The notes: a model not told the origin generated them from the letters alone. Shown: positions 8,587 to 18,457, counted from the first letter of the stretch. The stretch: DNA of 64,000 bases from Christensenella timonensis (GCF_900087015.1 NZ_FLKP01000002.1:1860001-1924000); one strand, 5' to 3'. Numbers and translations: made by a program.

Positions 8587-10050
8587 TTGAATAAGCTTAA
8601 ACCTTTCTTAAAGCTGATTGCCGCTTTACTGGCGGTTGTATTTCTGGCGGCGGGCTGCTCGGCGGCCGGCACTGCCTCGAAGCTCGATCCTGACAATCCT
8701 GTCACTTTGGAATTATGGCACTACTATAATGGCCCGCAGAAAATCGCTTTTGATAACCTTGTCGCCGAATTCAACGAAACAGCCGGCCTTGAAAAGGGAA
8801 TCATCGTCGAGGCATTCAGCCAAGGCAGCATCGACGAACTGCTCAACAAGGTGGTGGACGCTTCCAATAAGAAAGTAGGCGCCGACGAGATCCCTGATAT
8901 TTTCGCGGCCTATTCCGATACCGCATACGCGGTCGACCAGCTCGGGCTGGTTGCCGATCTCGACCCTTACTTCACCAAGGAAGAACTTGATGCATACTTC
9001 CCTTCTTATATAGAAGAAGGGCGGTTCGACAAGGAAAAATCCTTAAAAATCTTCCCTATCGCAAAATCTACGGAAGTGATGATGGTCAACCAGACCGACT
9101 GGGATAAATTTGCCCAGGCGACCGGCGCTACGCAAGACGACCTTTCTACCATCGAAGGCGTAACAGCAACAGCCGAAAAGTATTACGAATGGACGGACAG
9201 CTTAACCGATACGCCGGACGACGGCAAGGCGTTTTTCGGCAGGGATGCTGTCGCAAACTATATCATCAGCGGGATGAAACAGCAGGGCGTCTCCGTCTTT
9301 GACGTGGGCGACGACGGCAACGCCACCTTCAATTTGGACGAAACGGCACTGCGCAAGATCTGGGACAACTATTATGTTCCCTACATCAACGGCTATTTCG
9401 GCGCATACGGAAAATTCCGTTCGGACGACGCCAAAACCGGTGATTTGATCGCATTGATATGCTCCACCAGCGGGTCGGCCTATTTCCCGACCGAGGTCAC
9501 CATCAATGATGATGAAAGCTATCCGATCGAATGTACGGTTCTGCAGAACCCTTGTTTTGAAGGGGCCGACCGCTACAGCATCCAGCAGGGCGCGGGCATG
9601 GTCGTCACCAAATCAGACGAAAAAACCGAATACGCCGCTTCCGAATTTTTGAAATGGTTTACCGATGCCCAGCGCAACATCGACTTTTCCGTTGGTTCCG
9701 GTTACCTTCCCGTCAAAAAAGAAGCAAACAACGCGGAATTGATAAAGAAAGCGTTCTCTTCCAGCGAGGAGGAGCGCAACGCCCCGCTCGAGGCTTCCAT
9801 CCTTACTTCTATCGAAGAAGTAAACAACGACCAGCTTTATACGAGCACGGCCTTTGAAAACGGTCTTGCGGCACGTAACGCCTTGGAATACGCCCTCATA
9901 GACAAAGCGAAGGCAGACCGTGAAGCGGTCGAAACCGCGATGGTAGGCGGCATGGGACGCCAGGAAGCCGTCGCCGTTTACGATACGGATGACAATTTCA
10001 AGGCATGGCTTGATGAACTGAAACAAAAGTTAAACGACACCCAGAAATAA
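8587..10050 (+). CDS. Extracellular solute-binding lipoprotein (ABC sugar-binding family 1-like)
   Basis: 487 residues. A lipoprotein signal peptide is clear: basic n-region, hydrophobic stretch and lipobox LAAGC, so the mature protein is anchored outside the membrane. The mature part starts with VTLELWHYYNG and continues as a family-1 type substrate-binding protein. The start is TTG at 8587-8589 with a GGGGG site about 8 nt upstream; an upstream ATG would put 20 hydrophilic residues before the signal peptide. No permease or ATPase genes adjoin it. Instead, 33 bp downstream lies a membrane GGDEF-EAL protein, which suggests a sensory role rather than transport. The ligand is unknown. Confidence 0.88.
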   Translation: MNKLKPFLKLIAALLAVVFLAAGCSAAGTASKLDPDNPVTLELWHYYNGPQKIAFDNLVAEFNETAGLEKGIIVEAFSQGSIDELLNKVVDASNKKVGADEIPDIFAAYSDTAYAVDQLGLVADLDPYFTKEELDAYFPSYIEEGRFDKEKSLKIFPIAKSTEVMMVNQTDWDKFAQATGATQDDLSTIEGVTATAEKYYEWTDSLTDTPDDGKAFFGRDAVANYIISGMKQQGVSVFDVGDDGNATFNLDETALRKIWDNYYVPYINGYFGAYGKFRSDDAKTGDLIALICSTSGSAYFPTEVTINDDESYPIECTVLQNPCFEGADRYSIQQGAGMVVTKSDEKTEYAASEFLKWFTDAQRNIDFSVGSGYLPVKKEANNAELIKKAFSSSEEERNAPLEASILTSIEEVNNDQLYTSTAFENGLAARNALEYALIDKAKADREAVETAMVGGMGRQEAVAVYDTDDNFKAWLDELKQKLNDTQK

Positions 10051-10083
10051 ACCGGCAAAAGAGCGCTGGCACAAGAGGTATCT

Positions 10084-13077
10084 ATGTCCGTTAAGGTCAA
10101 AGAAAAATCTATTTTCCGGAAATTCATGATTCCCCTTTTGATCATTATGGTCATCCAGGCGCTCTTGTTTGCGTGCATCTTTTTATTCGGCGGCGCCATC
10201 CGCCACTTAAACAGCAATTCCTTTGATATCCTGGCAAGCCGTACCTTAAGCCGCAAAAACTACCTGCAAAACGAAATGGTGCAGCATTGGGCCAATCTGG
10301 ATTATTTCGCGGACACCATTACTGATAAAATCGATACGCTCCTTACGGAGAAAGGTATTTCGCCCGCGCAGCTTACGCGCGCGGACGAAACGCAGGTTTT
10401 GGGCGCGGTCACGGACGACCTTGTTTCCATGCTGCGGGAATGTGGCGTCAGCGGAACCTTTTTGATCCTCAATGGGCAGGACGGCTCCGCGACAAAATCC
10501 GGCATCTATTTTATAGATATGGATCCTGCCACCAATTCCGCAGACAATTCGGATTTGCTCATTGAGTATGCGCCTTCCTCCGTCACCAAGCAACTGGGCT
10601 TCCCCCTCAACAGTACCTGGAGCCCTGATTTTACATTGGATCCGGGCGATCCGAAAAGCGCCTACTACTACAAAGCATTCGACGCTGGAATGTATTACCC
10701 TGACGTGGACGTCAAAGACCTTGGGTACTGGAGCTTGCCCTACCGGGTTTCCCCAGATTCATCGCAGAACGTGATCTCTTATACACGGCCGCTCCGTACG
10801 AAGGACGGTACGGTGATCGGCGTACTCGGCACAAGCATTTCAACGGATTATATCGCTTCCCTGCTGCCCTACGAGGAGATCAACATGAACGGTAAAGGTT
10901 CCTACCTCCTGGGCATCGGTACTGCCGGTTCCGGAACATTGGCCAATGTTCTCACGAGCGGCCCCATGGCAAAACAGTTCATCGGCAGCGACCCCACAAC
11001 GACGCTGGTGGATAAAAGCGATTACGACGGGATATATGAGCTGGCGGAAAACGAACGCGTCACCAGCGCTGTTTACGCCAACGTGCAGCCTTTGCGCCTT
11101 TACAATACCAATACCCCTTTCGAGCAGGACCAGTGGGTACTGTCCGGCTTCATCGAGGGACGTTACCTGCTTGATTCTTCCTTCCAGGTGATTGTGATGG
11201 TGCTTATTTCGCTTGGCGCCGCCATCGTGTTCGGGCTGATCTGCATCAACGTCGTCGGGCGCAAGCTGACACGCCCCATCTCGTCTTTGGTGGGTATCAT
11301 GCGCAATTCCAGCGCACAGCTGCCCGTGGTATTTCCCAAAACGCATATCACGGAAATCGACAGCCTTGCGGATGCCGTGGAGACTTTGAACCACGACGTT
11401 TCGGAGGCCGCTTCCAAATTATCGCAGATCATACAGGCTGCCAATATTCCCATCGGCGCCTTTGAGTTTTTCCCCGCGACGAACCAGGTACTGATCACCG
11501 GGCGTTTCTTCTCCCTGTTCGGCCTTCCAGAATCCGACCTGAATTCGTATTATATGCCGGCTTCGGAGTTCAGGAAGCAAATGGATACCTTCGCGATCCA
11601 CCGTGAGCGCAATGCAGAACCCAATACCTACATTTATAAGATCGTCTTGGGGTCGGGCGATGTGCGCTGGCTCCGCTTGAAGGTGATCAATAAAGGAAGC
11701 GCCTCCCTCGGCGTGCTTTCCGATATCACGCAGGAAACGCTCGAAAAGCGCAAGATCGAATATGAACGGGATTACGACCTGCTGACCAACCTGTTGAACC
11801 GCCGCGCCTTCCACGCCTATATGCAAGACCTGTTCCGGCATGCTACCGACATCAAGACCGCGGCTTTCATGCTTTGGGATCTCGACAACCTTAAGTATGT
11901 CAACGATACCTACGGGCACGATTACGGCGACACCTATATCCGCAAGACGGCGGACGTACTGAAACAGTTCATGATGCATAACAACGCCATCGTTTCGCGT
12001 ATGTCCGGGGATGAGTTTTATATTTTCCTTTACGGATACGATAGCAAAGACGAAATACGCCGGATCATCAATACCGTCAAAACGAATATGGACACCACGC
12101 TGATCAGTCTCCCGGGATCCGCGGAATCGCGTATCCACGCCTCCGTGGGCGTAGCATGGTACCCTGACGATGCCGCCAACTATTTCGACTTGATCAAGTA
12201 TGCCGATTTTGCGATGTATACAGTCAAAAACACAGGAAAAGGCCGCGTGGCGGAATTTGACCGGGCGCTTTACAACCGCGACGCCTTTCTTCTGCACGGC
12301 AACGAGGAGCTGAACCTGATCCTCGAGCAGGAATCCGTCGATTACGCGTTCCAGCCCATCGTCAATGCGAGGAACGGCGAAATTTTTGCTTACGAAGCGC
12401 TGATGCGCCCTACTTCGCAGATGCTGGTCACGCCTGCCGACCTCCTGCGCATCGCACATTCCCAGGTGCAGCTGCACCGCGTGGAAAAGCTGACGTTGTT
12501 CAGTTCGATGCGTTCCTTTGCGAAATATCCCGATATCGCGGCCAAACGTAAGATTTTTATCAATACCCTTCCCAGCCAGATTTTGGATGAAGAAGACCTG
12601 CTCGCTTTCCGTGAAGAATTCAGCGGTTTGCTCGACCGTATCGTTTTTGAGCTGATGGAAAGCGAACACCTGAATGAATCCTTTACCGCGCAAAAGCTGC
12701 GTTATGTCAAAAAGTGGAATGCGCAGGTCGCGATCGACGATTACGGCGCAGGCTACAGTAACGATTCCGCCTTGCTGTCCATCCATCCGGATTACGTCAA
12801 GATCGATATGTCGATCATACGCAACATCGATACCGACCAGAACCGCCAGATGCTATTGGAAAACCTGCTTGCCTACCTGCACAACAGGAATATCCTCACC
12901 ATTGCCGAAGGCGTTGAAACAGCCGCGGAAATGCGGAAGCTGATCACCTATGGGATTGACTTCATGCAGGGCTTTTATCTCGGCACGCCTGAGCTTGTGC
13001 CTGCTGCGGACAGTCCGCGGGCCGAAGCTATCCGAAAATATTTCTCTGAAGAGCATCCTGGCGATCCTGTGCCATAA
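10084..13077 (+). CDS. Membrane GGDEF-EAL protein with extracellular sensor, HAMP and PAS
   Basis: 997 residues. TM1 is about 14-36, an extracytoplasmic Cache-like region about 40-365, TM2 about 368-390, HAMP about 390-440, PAS-like about 450-550, GGDEF about 558-728, EAL about 740-990. The cyclase signature is SGDEF at 641-645, a tolerated variant; no RxxD inhibitory site is seen just before it. The EAL domain keeps EALMR at 771, FINTLP, FELMESE, IDDYGAGYS, VKID, IAEGVET and the final MQGFYLG, so phosphodiesterase activity is likely. It would make or break c-di-GMP in response to an external signal. The preceding gene encodes a binding lipoprotein that may present that signal. A terminator follows. 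Confidence 0.92.
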   Translation: MSVKVKEKSIFRKFMIPLLIIMVIQALLFACIFLFGGAIRHLNSNSFDILASRTLSRKNYLQNEMVQHWANLDYFADTITDKIDTLLTEKGISPAQLTRADETQVLGAVTDDLVSMLRECGVSGTFLILNGQDGSATKSGIYFIDMDPATNSADNSDLLIEYAPSSVTKQLGFPLNSTWSPDFTLDPGDPKSAYYYKAFDAGMYYPDVDVKDLGYWSLPYRVSPDSSQNVISYTRPLRTKDGTVIGVLGTSISTDYIASLLPYEEINMNGKGSYLLGIGTAGSGTLANVLTSGPMAKQFIGSDPTTTLVDKSDYDGIYELAENERVTSAVYANVQPLRLYNTNTPFEQDQWVLSGFIEGRYLLDSSFQVIVMVLISLGAAIVFGLICINVVGRKLTRPISSLVGIMRNSSAQLPVVFPKTHITEIDSLADAVETLNHDVSEAASKLSQIIQAANIPIGAFEFFPATNQVLITGRFFSLFGLPESDLNSYYMPASEFRKQMDTFAIHRERNAEPNTYIYKIVLGSGDVRWLRLKVINKGSASLGVLSDITQETLEKRKIEYERDYDLLTNLLNRRAFHAYMQDLFRHATDIKTAAFMLWDLDNLKYVNDTYGHDYGDTYIRKTADVLKQFMMHNNAIVSRMSGDEFYIFLYGYDSKDEIRRIINTVKTNMDTTLISLPGSAESRIHASVGVAWYPDDAANYFDLIKYADFAMYTVKNTGKGRVAEFDRALYNRDAFLLHGNEELNLILEQESVDYAFQPIVNARNGEIFAYEALMRPTSQMLVTPADLLRIAHSQVQLHRVEKLTLFSSMRSFAKYPDIAAKRKIFINTLPSQILDEEDLLAFREEFSGLLDRIVFELMESEHLNESFTAQKLRYVKKWNAQVAIDDYGAGYSNDSALLSIHPDYVKIDMSIIRNIDTDQNRQMLLENLLAYLHNRNILTIAEGVETAAEMRKLITYGIDFMQGFYLGTPELVPAADSPRAEAIRKYFSEEHPGDPVP

Positions 13078-13093
13078 GCGGTAAATTGCAACG

Positions 13094-13129
13094 AAAAAGC
13101 GCGCAGCCTTTCCGGTTACGCGCTTTTTC
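13094..13129. terminator. Bidirectional intrinsic terminator
   Basis: AAAAAGCGCG / CGCGCTTTTT with a 15-nt loop between convergent genes. It serves the GGDEF-EAL gene on the plus strand and the glycyl-radical operon on the minus strand. Confidence 0.85.
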
Positions 13130-13158
13130 TTATCCCCAGATGTATTGGTTGTGATCAT

Positions 13159-14061
13159 TTATACTCCCTGCCGCTTGAGGGTAGCGTCAACAAAGCCCTT
13201 TGCACGCGGGATATCCCCTTCGTCCAAATGCTCGATGATGAGCGGGATATTCGGATGGAATTTGCCGAGCAGCTTCATATACAGATCGTAATTGAGAACC
13301 CCGAGCCCCGCCGCCGGCAGCTCAACCGCCCCGGAACCCCGGAAGCTGTGGGATTCATCCGCATCGATATCCGCGTGCTTTTCGCCCGTGTCCTGCGCAA
13401 GCTTGATATCCTTTGCGTGCGCAATCACCATCTTATCCTCCAGCGCGTTGAAAATACGCTCAAGCTGTCCATCCACGTCGTTTATATTGTCCTGGTTAAA
13501 ATAATTCGTCGGGTCGCATATCAGCTTTAAGTTAGGCATGTTCACATCTTTAAAAACACGCTGTATTTGCTCGATGGAGCCGATCACGTTGTTCACGTAA
13601 TTCTCCATGATAAACGCCGCGCCTACCTCGCGCCCGAACTTTGTCAGCTCATAGATGGCCTCGCACGCCTGCTCATACGCCTGCTCCGTCGCATTTTTGT
13701 CGTCCCATACCCAGTCGCTGTCTTTGCAGTATGTGCCTGTCTCGCTCGCCACATACGGGCTGCCGAGGTCGAGCGCACGCTCCATCATGCTTTTGATATA
13801 GTCCATATTTTTTTTACGCTGCAGCGGATCGCTATGCACAAAATTCGTGTACGCAGAGACCGCCACGACGGGCAGGTTCGCGTCGCGGAACTTATCGCGG
13901 ATCATATTTGCCTTTTCCTTGGTCAGCGTTTCTTTGGCCGCGTCGCAGTCTTTAAAGGACACATCGAGCTGCACGCATGAAAACCCGCCTGCTTTGATTT
14001 TTTTGATCGTATCGTCGATCGTTTCCGGATAATATCCTGTAAAAATGCCTGTCGCAATCAT
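13159..14061 (-). CDS. Sugar phosphate isomerase/epimerase (TIM barrel, xylose-isomerase-like)
   Basis: 300 residues of the AP-endonuclease-2-like TIM-barrel family. Likely metal ligands occur in the usual order: FIMENYVNN (Glu), LICDPTNYFNQ (Asp), VIAHAKDIK (His) and the C-terminal LIIEHLDEGD (Glu). Members epimerise or isomerise keto sugars, inosose or related polyols; the substrate is not predictable. Last gene of the glycyl-radical operon, 16 bp after the oxidoreductase. GGAGGGG stands upstream of the ATG. Its presence argues that the operon handles a sugar-like compound. Confidence 0.85.
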   Translation of the reverse strand: MIATGIFTGYYPETIDDTIKKIKAGGFSCVQLDVSFKDCDAAKETLTKEKANMIRDKFRDANLPVVAVSAYTNFVHSDPLQRKKNMDYIKSMMERALDLGSPYVASETGTYCKDSDWVWDDKNATEQAYEQACEAIYELTKFGREVGAAFIMENYVNNVIGSIEQIQRVFKDVNMPNLKLICDPTNYFNQDNINDVDGQLERIFNALEDKMVIAHAKDIKLAQDTGEKHADIDADESHSFRGSGAVELPAAGLGVLNYDLYMKLLGKFHPNIPLIIEHLDEGDIPRAKGFVDATLKRQGV

Positions 14062-14077
14062 TTGCCTTTTCCCCTCC

Positions 14078-15181
14078 TTAACCGATGATCTCGCTTAAAT
14101 AAACGGTACGTTCTTCCTCGATGGATTGATAGCACGCTTCCACACAGGCGATCGTATTCACGTTGTCTTCCGCGCTGATCTCCGGCTGCGTACCGTCTTC
14201 CACCGCGCACAGCAGGTTCGCCATCGTCCCCACGAACGCGTCCGGGAACCACTGCGTATCCCATTTCGGCTCGATCCACTCATCCGGGCAGGATTTACAC
14301 GTCAGCTTTAAGGTGCTGCCCGCAAAACCTTCGCGTTTATGCCAGCCGAATTCACCCTCCGCAAAGCCGTCAAGTCCCTCTACGCGCCAACGGATATAAT
14401 TGTCTTTCTTACAAGGCTTTTCCGGCCATGCCCACACATCGTCGAGGCTCGTAGCCATCATACCGTCCTTATATTGATAAGTAAACTGCACGATGCCGTC
14501 TGTGTGCTCAAACTTTGTACGCGGGTCTGTGCGGCATACTGCGGTGATCTTTTCCGGATCACCGAACAGGTAGCGGAAGATGTCTACATGGTGGATGCCC
14601 ATAGAAAATATCTCCAGCTTGTTATACGCGCGCAAAAAGCCCTGCCAGTCAGGGATCGCCCGCATGTCGATGGTCGCCAATACCGGCGCTCCGATCAGTT
14701 TCTGGTCTAAGATATATTTCATAGCCCGCATGGACTGGTCGTAACGCATGTTGGAATTAACCGCGATGGGTATTCCCGCGTCCTTGCCGAGGCGTACGAT
14801 CTCCCTTGCATCCGCAAGCGACATCGCGATCGGTTTTTGGCACAAAATACCTTTGATGTGTTTTTTGGTGCAGATATATCGAACCATTTCAAGCTGTACA
14901 TGCGGCGGTACGGCGATGTCGATGATCTCGATCTGCGGGTCGTCGACCATATCGTGCCAGTCCCCGTATATCTTCTCAAGGCCGTGCTCGGCGGCGACGT
15001 CCTTACTCTGCCCTAAATCCAGCGAAGTGATCGCGTACGGGTGAAAACCCGCCTTTTTGTAAGCGACAAGATGGCAGTTCTTCACGATGAAGCCCGCGCC
15101 AATGATACCGATCTTATAATCCTTTTTTTGAGGGAGCTTCGGCAGCGTCGCCTCTTCCAGCCTTTTTACCAAATCCTGCAT
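14078..15181 (-). CDS. Gfo/Idh/MocA family oxidoreductase
   Basis: 367 residues. N-terminal Rossmann motif GIIGAGFIVKNCH; the family motif with catalytic Lys is CQKPIAMSLADA; a later helix carries GIHHVDIFRYLFGD with the usual catalytic His region. These NAD(P)-dependent enzymes oxidise or reduce hydroxyl or keto groups on sugars, inositols and anhydrosugars. The start MQDLVKRLEE has GGAGG 5 nt upstream, inside the activase 3' end, so the genes are tightly coupled (1-bp gap). The substrate is unknown. Confidence 0.88.
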   Translation of the reverse strand: MQDLVKRLEEATLPKLPQKKDYKIGIIGAGFIVKNCHLVAYKKAGFHPYAITSLDLGQSKDVAAEHGLEKIYGDWHDMVDDPQIEIIDIAVPPHVQLEMVRYICTKKHIKGILCQKPIAMSLADAREIVRLGKDAGIPIAVNSNMRYDQSMRAMKYILDQKLIGAPVLATIDMRAIPDWQGFLRAYNKLEIFSMGIHHVDIFRYLFGDPEKITAVCRTDPRTKFEHTDGIVQFTYQYKDGMMATSLDDVWAWPEKPCKKDNYIRWRVEGLDGFAEGEFGWHKREGFAGSTLKLTCKSCPDEWIEPKWDTQWFPDAFVGTMANLLCAVEDGTQPEISAEDNVNTIACVEACYQSIEEERTVYLSEIIG

Positions 15182-15182
15182 A

Positions 15183-16091
15183 TTAGCCTCCTATTTGTAC
15201 CGTAAGTCCCATGTTTTCGCCCATTTCCTGATATGGCGTTAACTCTTCTTTTGAAACCATCTTGGCGTCGTCCATCGTATATTTCCAGCCGAGCTGCTCG
15301 TACTTGCGCCGTCCCAGCGTGTGGTAGGGAAGCAAATGGACTGTTTTCACGCCGCATTTTTTTACCAGTCCGAAGATCCCGCGCAGCGATTCCTCGTCAT
15401 AGTTGAAGCCCGGGATCACCGGGGCACGTGCGATGACGCGATCTGCCCCTTTTGAAACCGCGTACGCGAGGTTTTTCAGGATGAGTGGCAAGTCCCCGCC
15501 CACCGCCTGTTTCAGTTTATCCGCATCGTAATGCTTGATATCGAATAAAAAGGTATCAATGTACGGCTCCGCCTCGATAAACTTTTCCTCTGAAACATTG
15601 CCCGTCGTTTCCACCGCGGTGTTAAGTCCCGAGCGTTTCGCCTGTTTCAACAGCTCCAAAAAACCGTCGAACTGGACGAACGGCTCCCCGCCGGAAACCG
15701 TCAGGCCGCCTCCTGTCGTATCATAATAGTCCTTGTCGCGCAGCACGGTTTTTAAGATATCCCCAACATCCATACCGTCGCCCGCATACACGATCGCCCC
15801 TGCCGGGCAGTACCTGCCGCATGTCCCGCATACCACGCACCTATCGCGGTCAAAAACCGGCTTTCCTTCCTGCATCGTGACCGCGCCGTGCGGGCATACG
15901 CGCGCGCATGTGCCGCACATTGCGCATTTGTGTTCCATATAGCGGAGCTGCCGTTTCAATTTTTGTGATTCCGGGTTTGCGCACCACGGACAGAAGAGCG
16001 GGCATCCCTGCAAAAAAACAGTCGTCCGTATCCCCTGTCCGTCGTGTATCGCAAACCGTTCGATCTCTAGTGTTTTTAACTGTTGCGTCAT
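15183..16091 (-). CDS. Glycyl-radical enzyme activating protein (radical SAM)
   Basis: 302 residues. The radical SAM cluster is C30-x3-C34-x2-C37 in GCPLFCPWC. It is followed by the ferredoxin insert typical of activases of non-PFL glycyl-radical enzymes, CAMCGTCARVCPHG and CVVCGTCGRYCPAG, which would bind two more [4Fe-4S] clusters. GGEPFVQ is the usual SAM-binding motif. It abstracts a hydrogen from the glycine of its partner, here certainly the gene 6 bp upstream. The insert argues against a simple pyruvate formate-lyase activase. Confidence 0.95.
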   Translation of the reverse strand: MTQQLKTLEIERFAIHDGQGIRTTVFLQGCPLFCPWCANPESQKLKRQLRYMEHKCAMCGTCARVCPHGAVTMQEGKPVFDRDRCVVCGTCGRYCPAGAIVYAGDGMDVGDILKTVLRDKDYYDTTGGGLTVSGGEPFVQFDGFLELLKQAKRSGLNTAVETTGNVSEEKFIEAEPYIDTFLFDIKHYDADKLKQAVGGDLPLILKNLAYAVSKGADRVIARAPVIPGFNYDEESLRGIFGLVKKCGVKTVHLLPYHTLGRRKYEQLGWKYTMDDAKMVSKEELTPYQEMGENMGLTVQIGG

Positions 16092-16097
16092 GTTTTG

Positions 16098-18389
16098 TTA
16101 TGCTTCCTTATCGTCGTAAAGTACCCTGCTCATCAGTTCCTGCTGGATATCCGGTTCGAGGTCTACGAACACCGCCGAGAACCCGCTCACGCGCACGATG
16201 AGGTTTTGGTGGTTCTCCGGATGCGCGACCGCATCCTCAAGGTCTCCCTTGTTTACCACCGTGACCATCAGGTGGCAGCCGCCCTTTTTAAAATACGTCT
16301 TGAACAGCGCCTTGATCATCTCCCTGTTCTCATTGAACATAGACGGGGAGAATTTGATGTTCTGTACCGAACCGCCGTGGTATTTGGCTTCAAACTTCGC
16401 CAGCGAGTTGAGCATCGCCGTGGGGCCGTTGGTATTGGCGCCGCCCTGCGGGTTGTTGGCCGGGTTCATGTACTGCCCGCTGTAACGCCCGTCAAGGGAA
16501 GCCGCCGTCTTTCTGCCCCATTCCGTATTGAGCTGGTTGTTGGAGATCACGATCAGGAAATACTGCATCCCTGCCGCGATTCCCCTGTCGCGCACGCCCT
16601 GCGAGACAAAATGGTACAGGTCAAGCGCCATGCCGTCCGCGGTATCGAGGTCGTTGCCGTATTTGTCGCATTCCCAGCAATCCTTGCGTATCTGGCCGTA
16701 GCCCTCGAAATTTTTAAGCGCCGCCTCGTTCAGCTCCTTGAGCGTATACTTTTTCGTATCGTATACGAGGTGCTTGATAGCCCACAGCGCGTCCGACGTG
16801 TTGATGTTGCCGTATGTCTCGTTCGTACCGCCGAGGTAGCGTACCCCTCCGTCTAAAAGCGCCTTACCGCGCGCAATGCAGTCGTCCGTCAAAATGCTGG
16901 TGAACAGGAACGATACCTGCTCGTTCATCAGCTTGTACGAATATACCTGCGCGTCGACCGCAAGGTCGAAGTAGTAATTGAGCAGCTCCTTATAGTTATC
17001 GTACAGGTCGTCAAACGTCTTAAACTCGCTCAAAGGTTTGATCTTCACCGGGCCGCATTTTTTCTGCCCGTCCATTGGGTCTACGCCCTCGTTTAGGGTG
17101 ATCGTCAGCAGCTTTAAAAGGTTCATGCACACATTGGGCGTGCCCGTGCTCTGTCCCTGGATGACGAACTCCGTACAGCCGAACGGCACATACTGCTCCG
17201 CAGCCTTCTCGTCTATGCGCATACCGTACATAACGGCAGGCACATTCACATCGTCGTTGTAAAGCGTCGGATAGGTAGCGCCCGCTCCCAGCGCGTCCAG
17301 CGCTTCATCCCAGATCTGGTCGGACATATCCTCCGTGATGCGCAGCGTGAACTGCGGCTCCACATAACGGCAGTTTTTTGCCACTTTCATCGCGATGTGC
17401 AAAAATACATCCGCCGCCTGTGGGTTGCGCCGTCCGCGGCCGCCCACAATGATACGCCCGTTGACCGTCGTCCGGCGGTTTTCGATCATCGTCCATAAGG
17501 ATTTTACATATTCATAAGCTTCATCCTCGGTGATCAGCCCCGTCTTGAGGTCATGCTGCAAAAACGGCCCCATATAGTCGTCCAGGCGGCCGTAGTTGAT
17601 TACGCCCGCCAGCAGCGCATACAGCCAGAAAAGCTGCAATGCCTGGTGGAACGTTTCCGGCTTGTCGGTTTTCACCTTTTCCAGGCTGTCCCAGATGGTC
17701 TGAAGCTCTTTTTTACGCTTCGCGTCCGCGCCTTTCATATGGCGCCACGCCATATTCTGCAAATGCTCCGCGCATGTCACGAACAGGTCGAGGCACGCAA
17801 GCGCCGCCGTATAAAAGTGGTTGTCCGGCGATCCTTTCATCTTCTCCTGTATTTCTTTTCTCAGGCCGCCGATCCCAAGATCGATCAGCTTCTGGTAATC
17901 GAGCATCATACCCGACAGGCGCGCCGTCGCGATCATCGGATAGTTGACGTCGATAAAACGCCCGATGGTATCTTCGGTCAGTACGTCCTTGCAGTAAAGC
18001 GTTTTTACGTCGTGATCGAGCCAGTAATCGTACAGGGCGTCCACACGCTTTTTCAGGCTTTCATCCGCAAGCTCCTCTTTAAAAGCAAGCAGCTTGCTAA
18101 ATACGCAATAGTGCCCTACCCCGCCCAGCGATGTGACGCAGCCAAAACCAATGGGCAAAAAGTCGATCCGCCCGATGATCTTATCCTCCGGTTCTATTTC
18201 GCGAAACAGCGTCGGATAAAGTACTTTCAGGCATTCCACTTCGCGCGTTTCTTTCGCCTGCCCCGTGAACGCCTGATGCGCTGCCGTATACTGTTCCATG
18301 ATCTCTAGTTGTTTTTCAAGTGGTTTTTCGCAGGGAAGTTTTTTACTCACTTCCACATTCTGCGCGCCGTTCACGTCAAATTTTGCCAT
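16098..18389 (-). CDS. Glycyl-radical enzyme of unassigned substrate (dehydratase/lyase type)
   Basis: 763 residues. The C-terminal glycyl-radical loop is RVSGFSAVF with Gly736. The catalytic cysteine is Cys405 in VPFGCTEFVIQG; it is followed by Glu407, giving the CxE pattern of dehydratases and C-O lyases, and lacks the Cys-Cys pair of pyruvate formate-lyase. The length is close to E. coli PflD and below choline or glycerol lyases. The start MAKFDVNG is chosen because AGGAG lies 9 nt upstream; an earlier TTG would include that site. The operon holds a nanE-like epimerase, a Gfo/Idh/MocA oxidoreductase and a TIM-barrel isomerase, so a sugar, polyol or anhydrosugar phosphate is a reasonable guess. 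No microcompartment genes are seen. Confidence 0.92.
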   Translation of the reverse strand: MAKFDVNGAQNVEVSKKLPCEKPLEKQLEIMEQYTAAHQAFTGQAKETREVECLKVLYPTLFREIEPEDKIIGRIDFLPIGFGCVTSLGGVGHYCVFSKLLAFKEELADESLKKRVDALYDYWLDHDVKTLYCKDVLTEDTIGRFIDVNYPMIATARLSGMMLDYQKLIDLGIGGLRKEIQEKMKGSPDNHFYTAALACLDLFVTCAEHLQNMAWRHMKGADAKRKKELQTIWDSLEKVKTDKPETFHQALQLFWLYALLAGVINYGRLDDYMGPFLQHDLKTGLITEDEAYEYVKSLWTMIENRRTTVNGRIIVGGRGRRNPQAADVFLHIAMKVAKNCRYVEPQFTLRITEDMSDQIWDEALDALGAGATYPTLYNDDVNVPAVMYGMRIDEKAAEQYVPFGCTEFVIQGQSTGTPNVCMNLLKLLTITLNEGVDPMDGQKKCGPVKIKPLSEFKTFDDLYDNYKELLNYYFDLAVDAQVYSYKLMNEQVSFLFTSILTDDCIARGKALLDGGVRYLGGTNETYGNINTSDALWAIKHLVYDTKKYTLKELNEAALKNFEGYGQIRKDCWECDKYGNDLDTADGMALDLYHFVSQGVRDRGIAAGMQYFLIVISNNQLNTEWGRKTAASLDGRYSGQYMNPANNPQGGANTNGPTAMLNSLAKFEAKYHGGSVQNIKFSPSMFNENREMIKALFKTYFKKGGCHLMVTVVNKGDLEDAVAHPENHQNLIVRVSGFSAVFVDLEPDIQQELMSRVLYDDKEA

Positions 18390-18429
18390 GCTAATCGCTC
18401 CTTCCAAGTTACGCTCACTCAGTTCGCTT

Positions 18430-18457
18430 CGCGGGTGAAAATTACATTTCCCCCGCG
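18430..18457 (-). other. Intercistronic hairpin between nanE-like gene and glycyl-radical gene
   Basis: The 158-bp spacer holds CGCGGG-g-GAAA paired with TTTTC-a-CCCGCG around a short loop, without a T run. It may protect or process the downstream mRNA so that the radical enzyme is made in excess over the epimerase. Inference from structure only. Confidence 0.45.

Noticed and set aside
8587-10050. Component of a sugar ABC importer
   Set aside because: No permease or ATPase gene on either side; the neighbour is a c-di-GMP enzyme. Use of a distant permease cannot be excluded but is not supported here.
11419-12786. 455-codon minus-strand open frame inside the GGDEF-EAL gene
   Set aside because: Antisense shadow; no domain, no ribosome site, and the plus-strand frame carries all catalytic motifs.
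16098-18389. Pyruvate formate-lyase
   Set aside because: The active-site Cys-Cys pair is absent; Cys405 is followed by Thr-Glu, and the activase has the ferredoxin insert of non-PFL systems.
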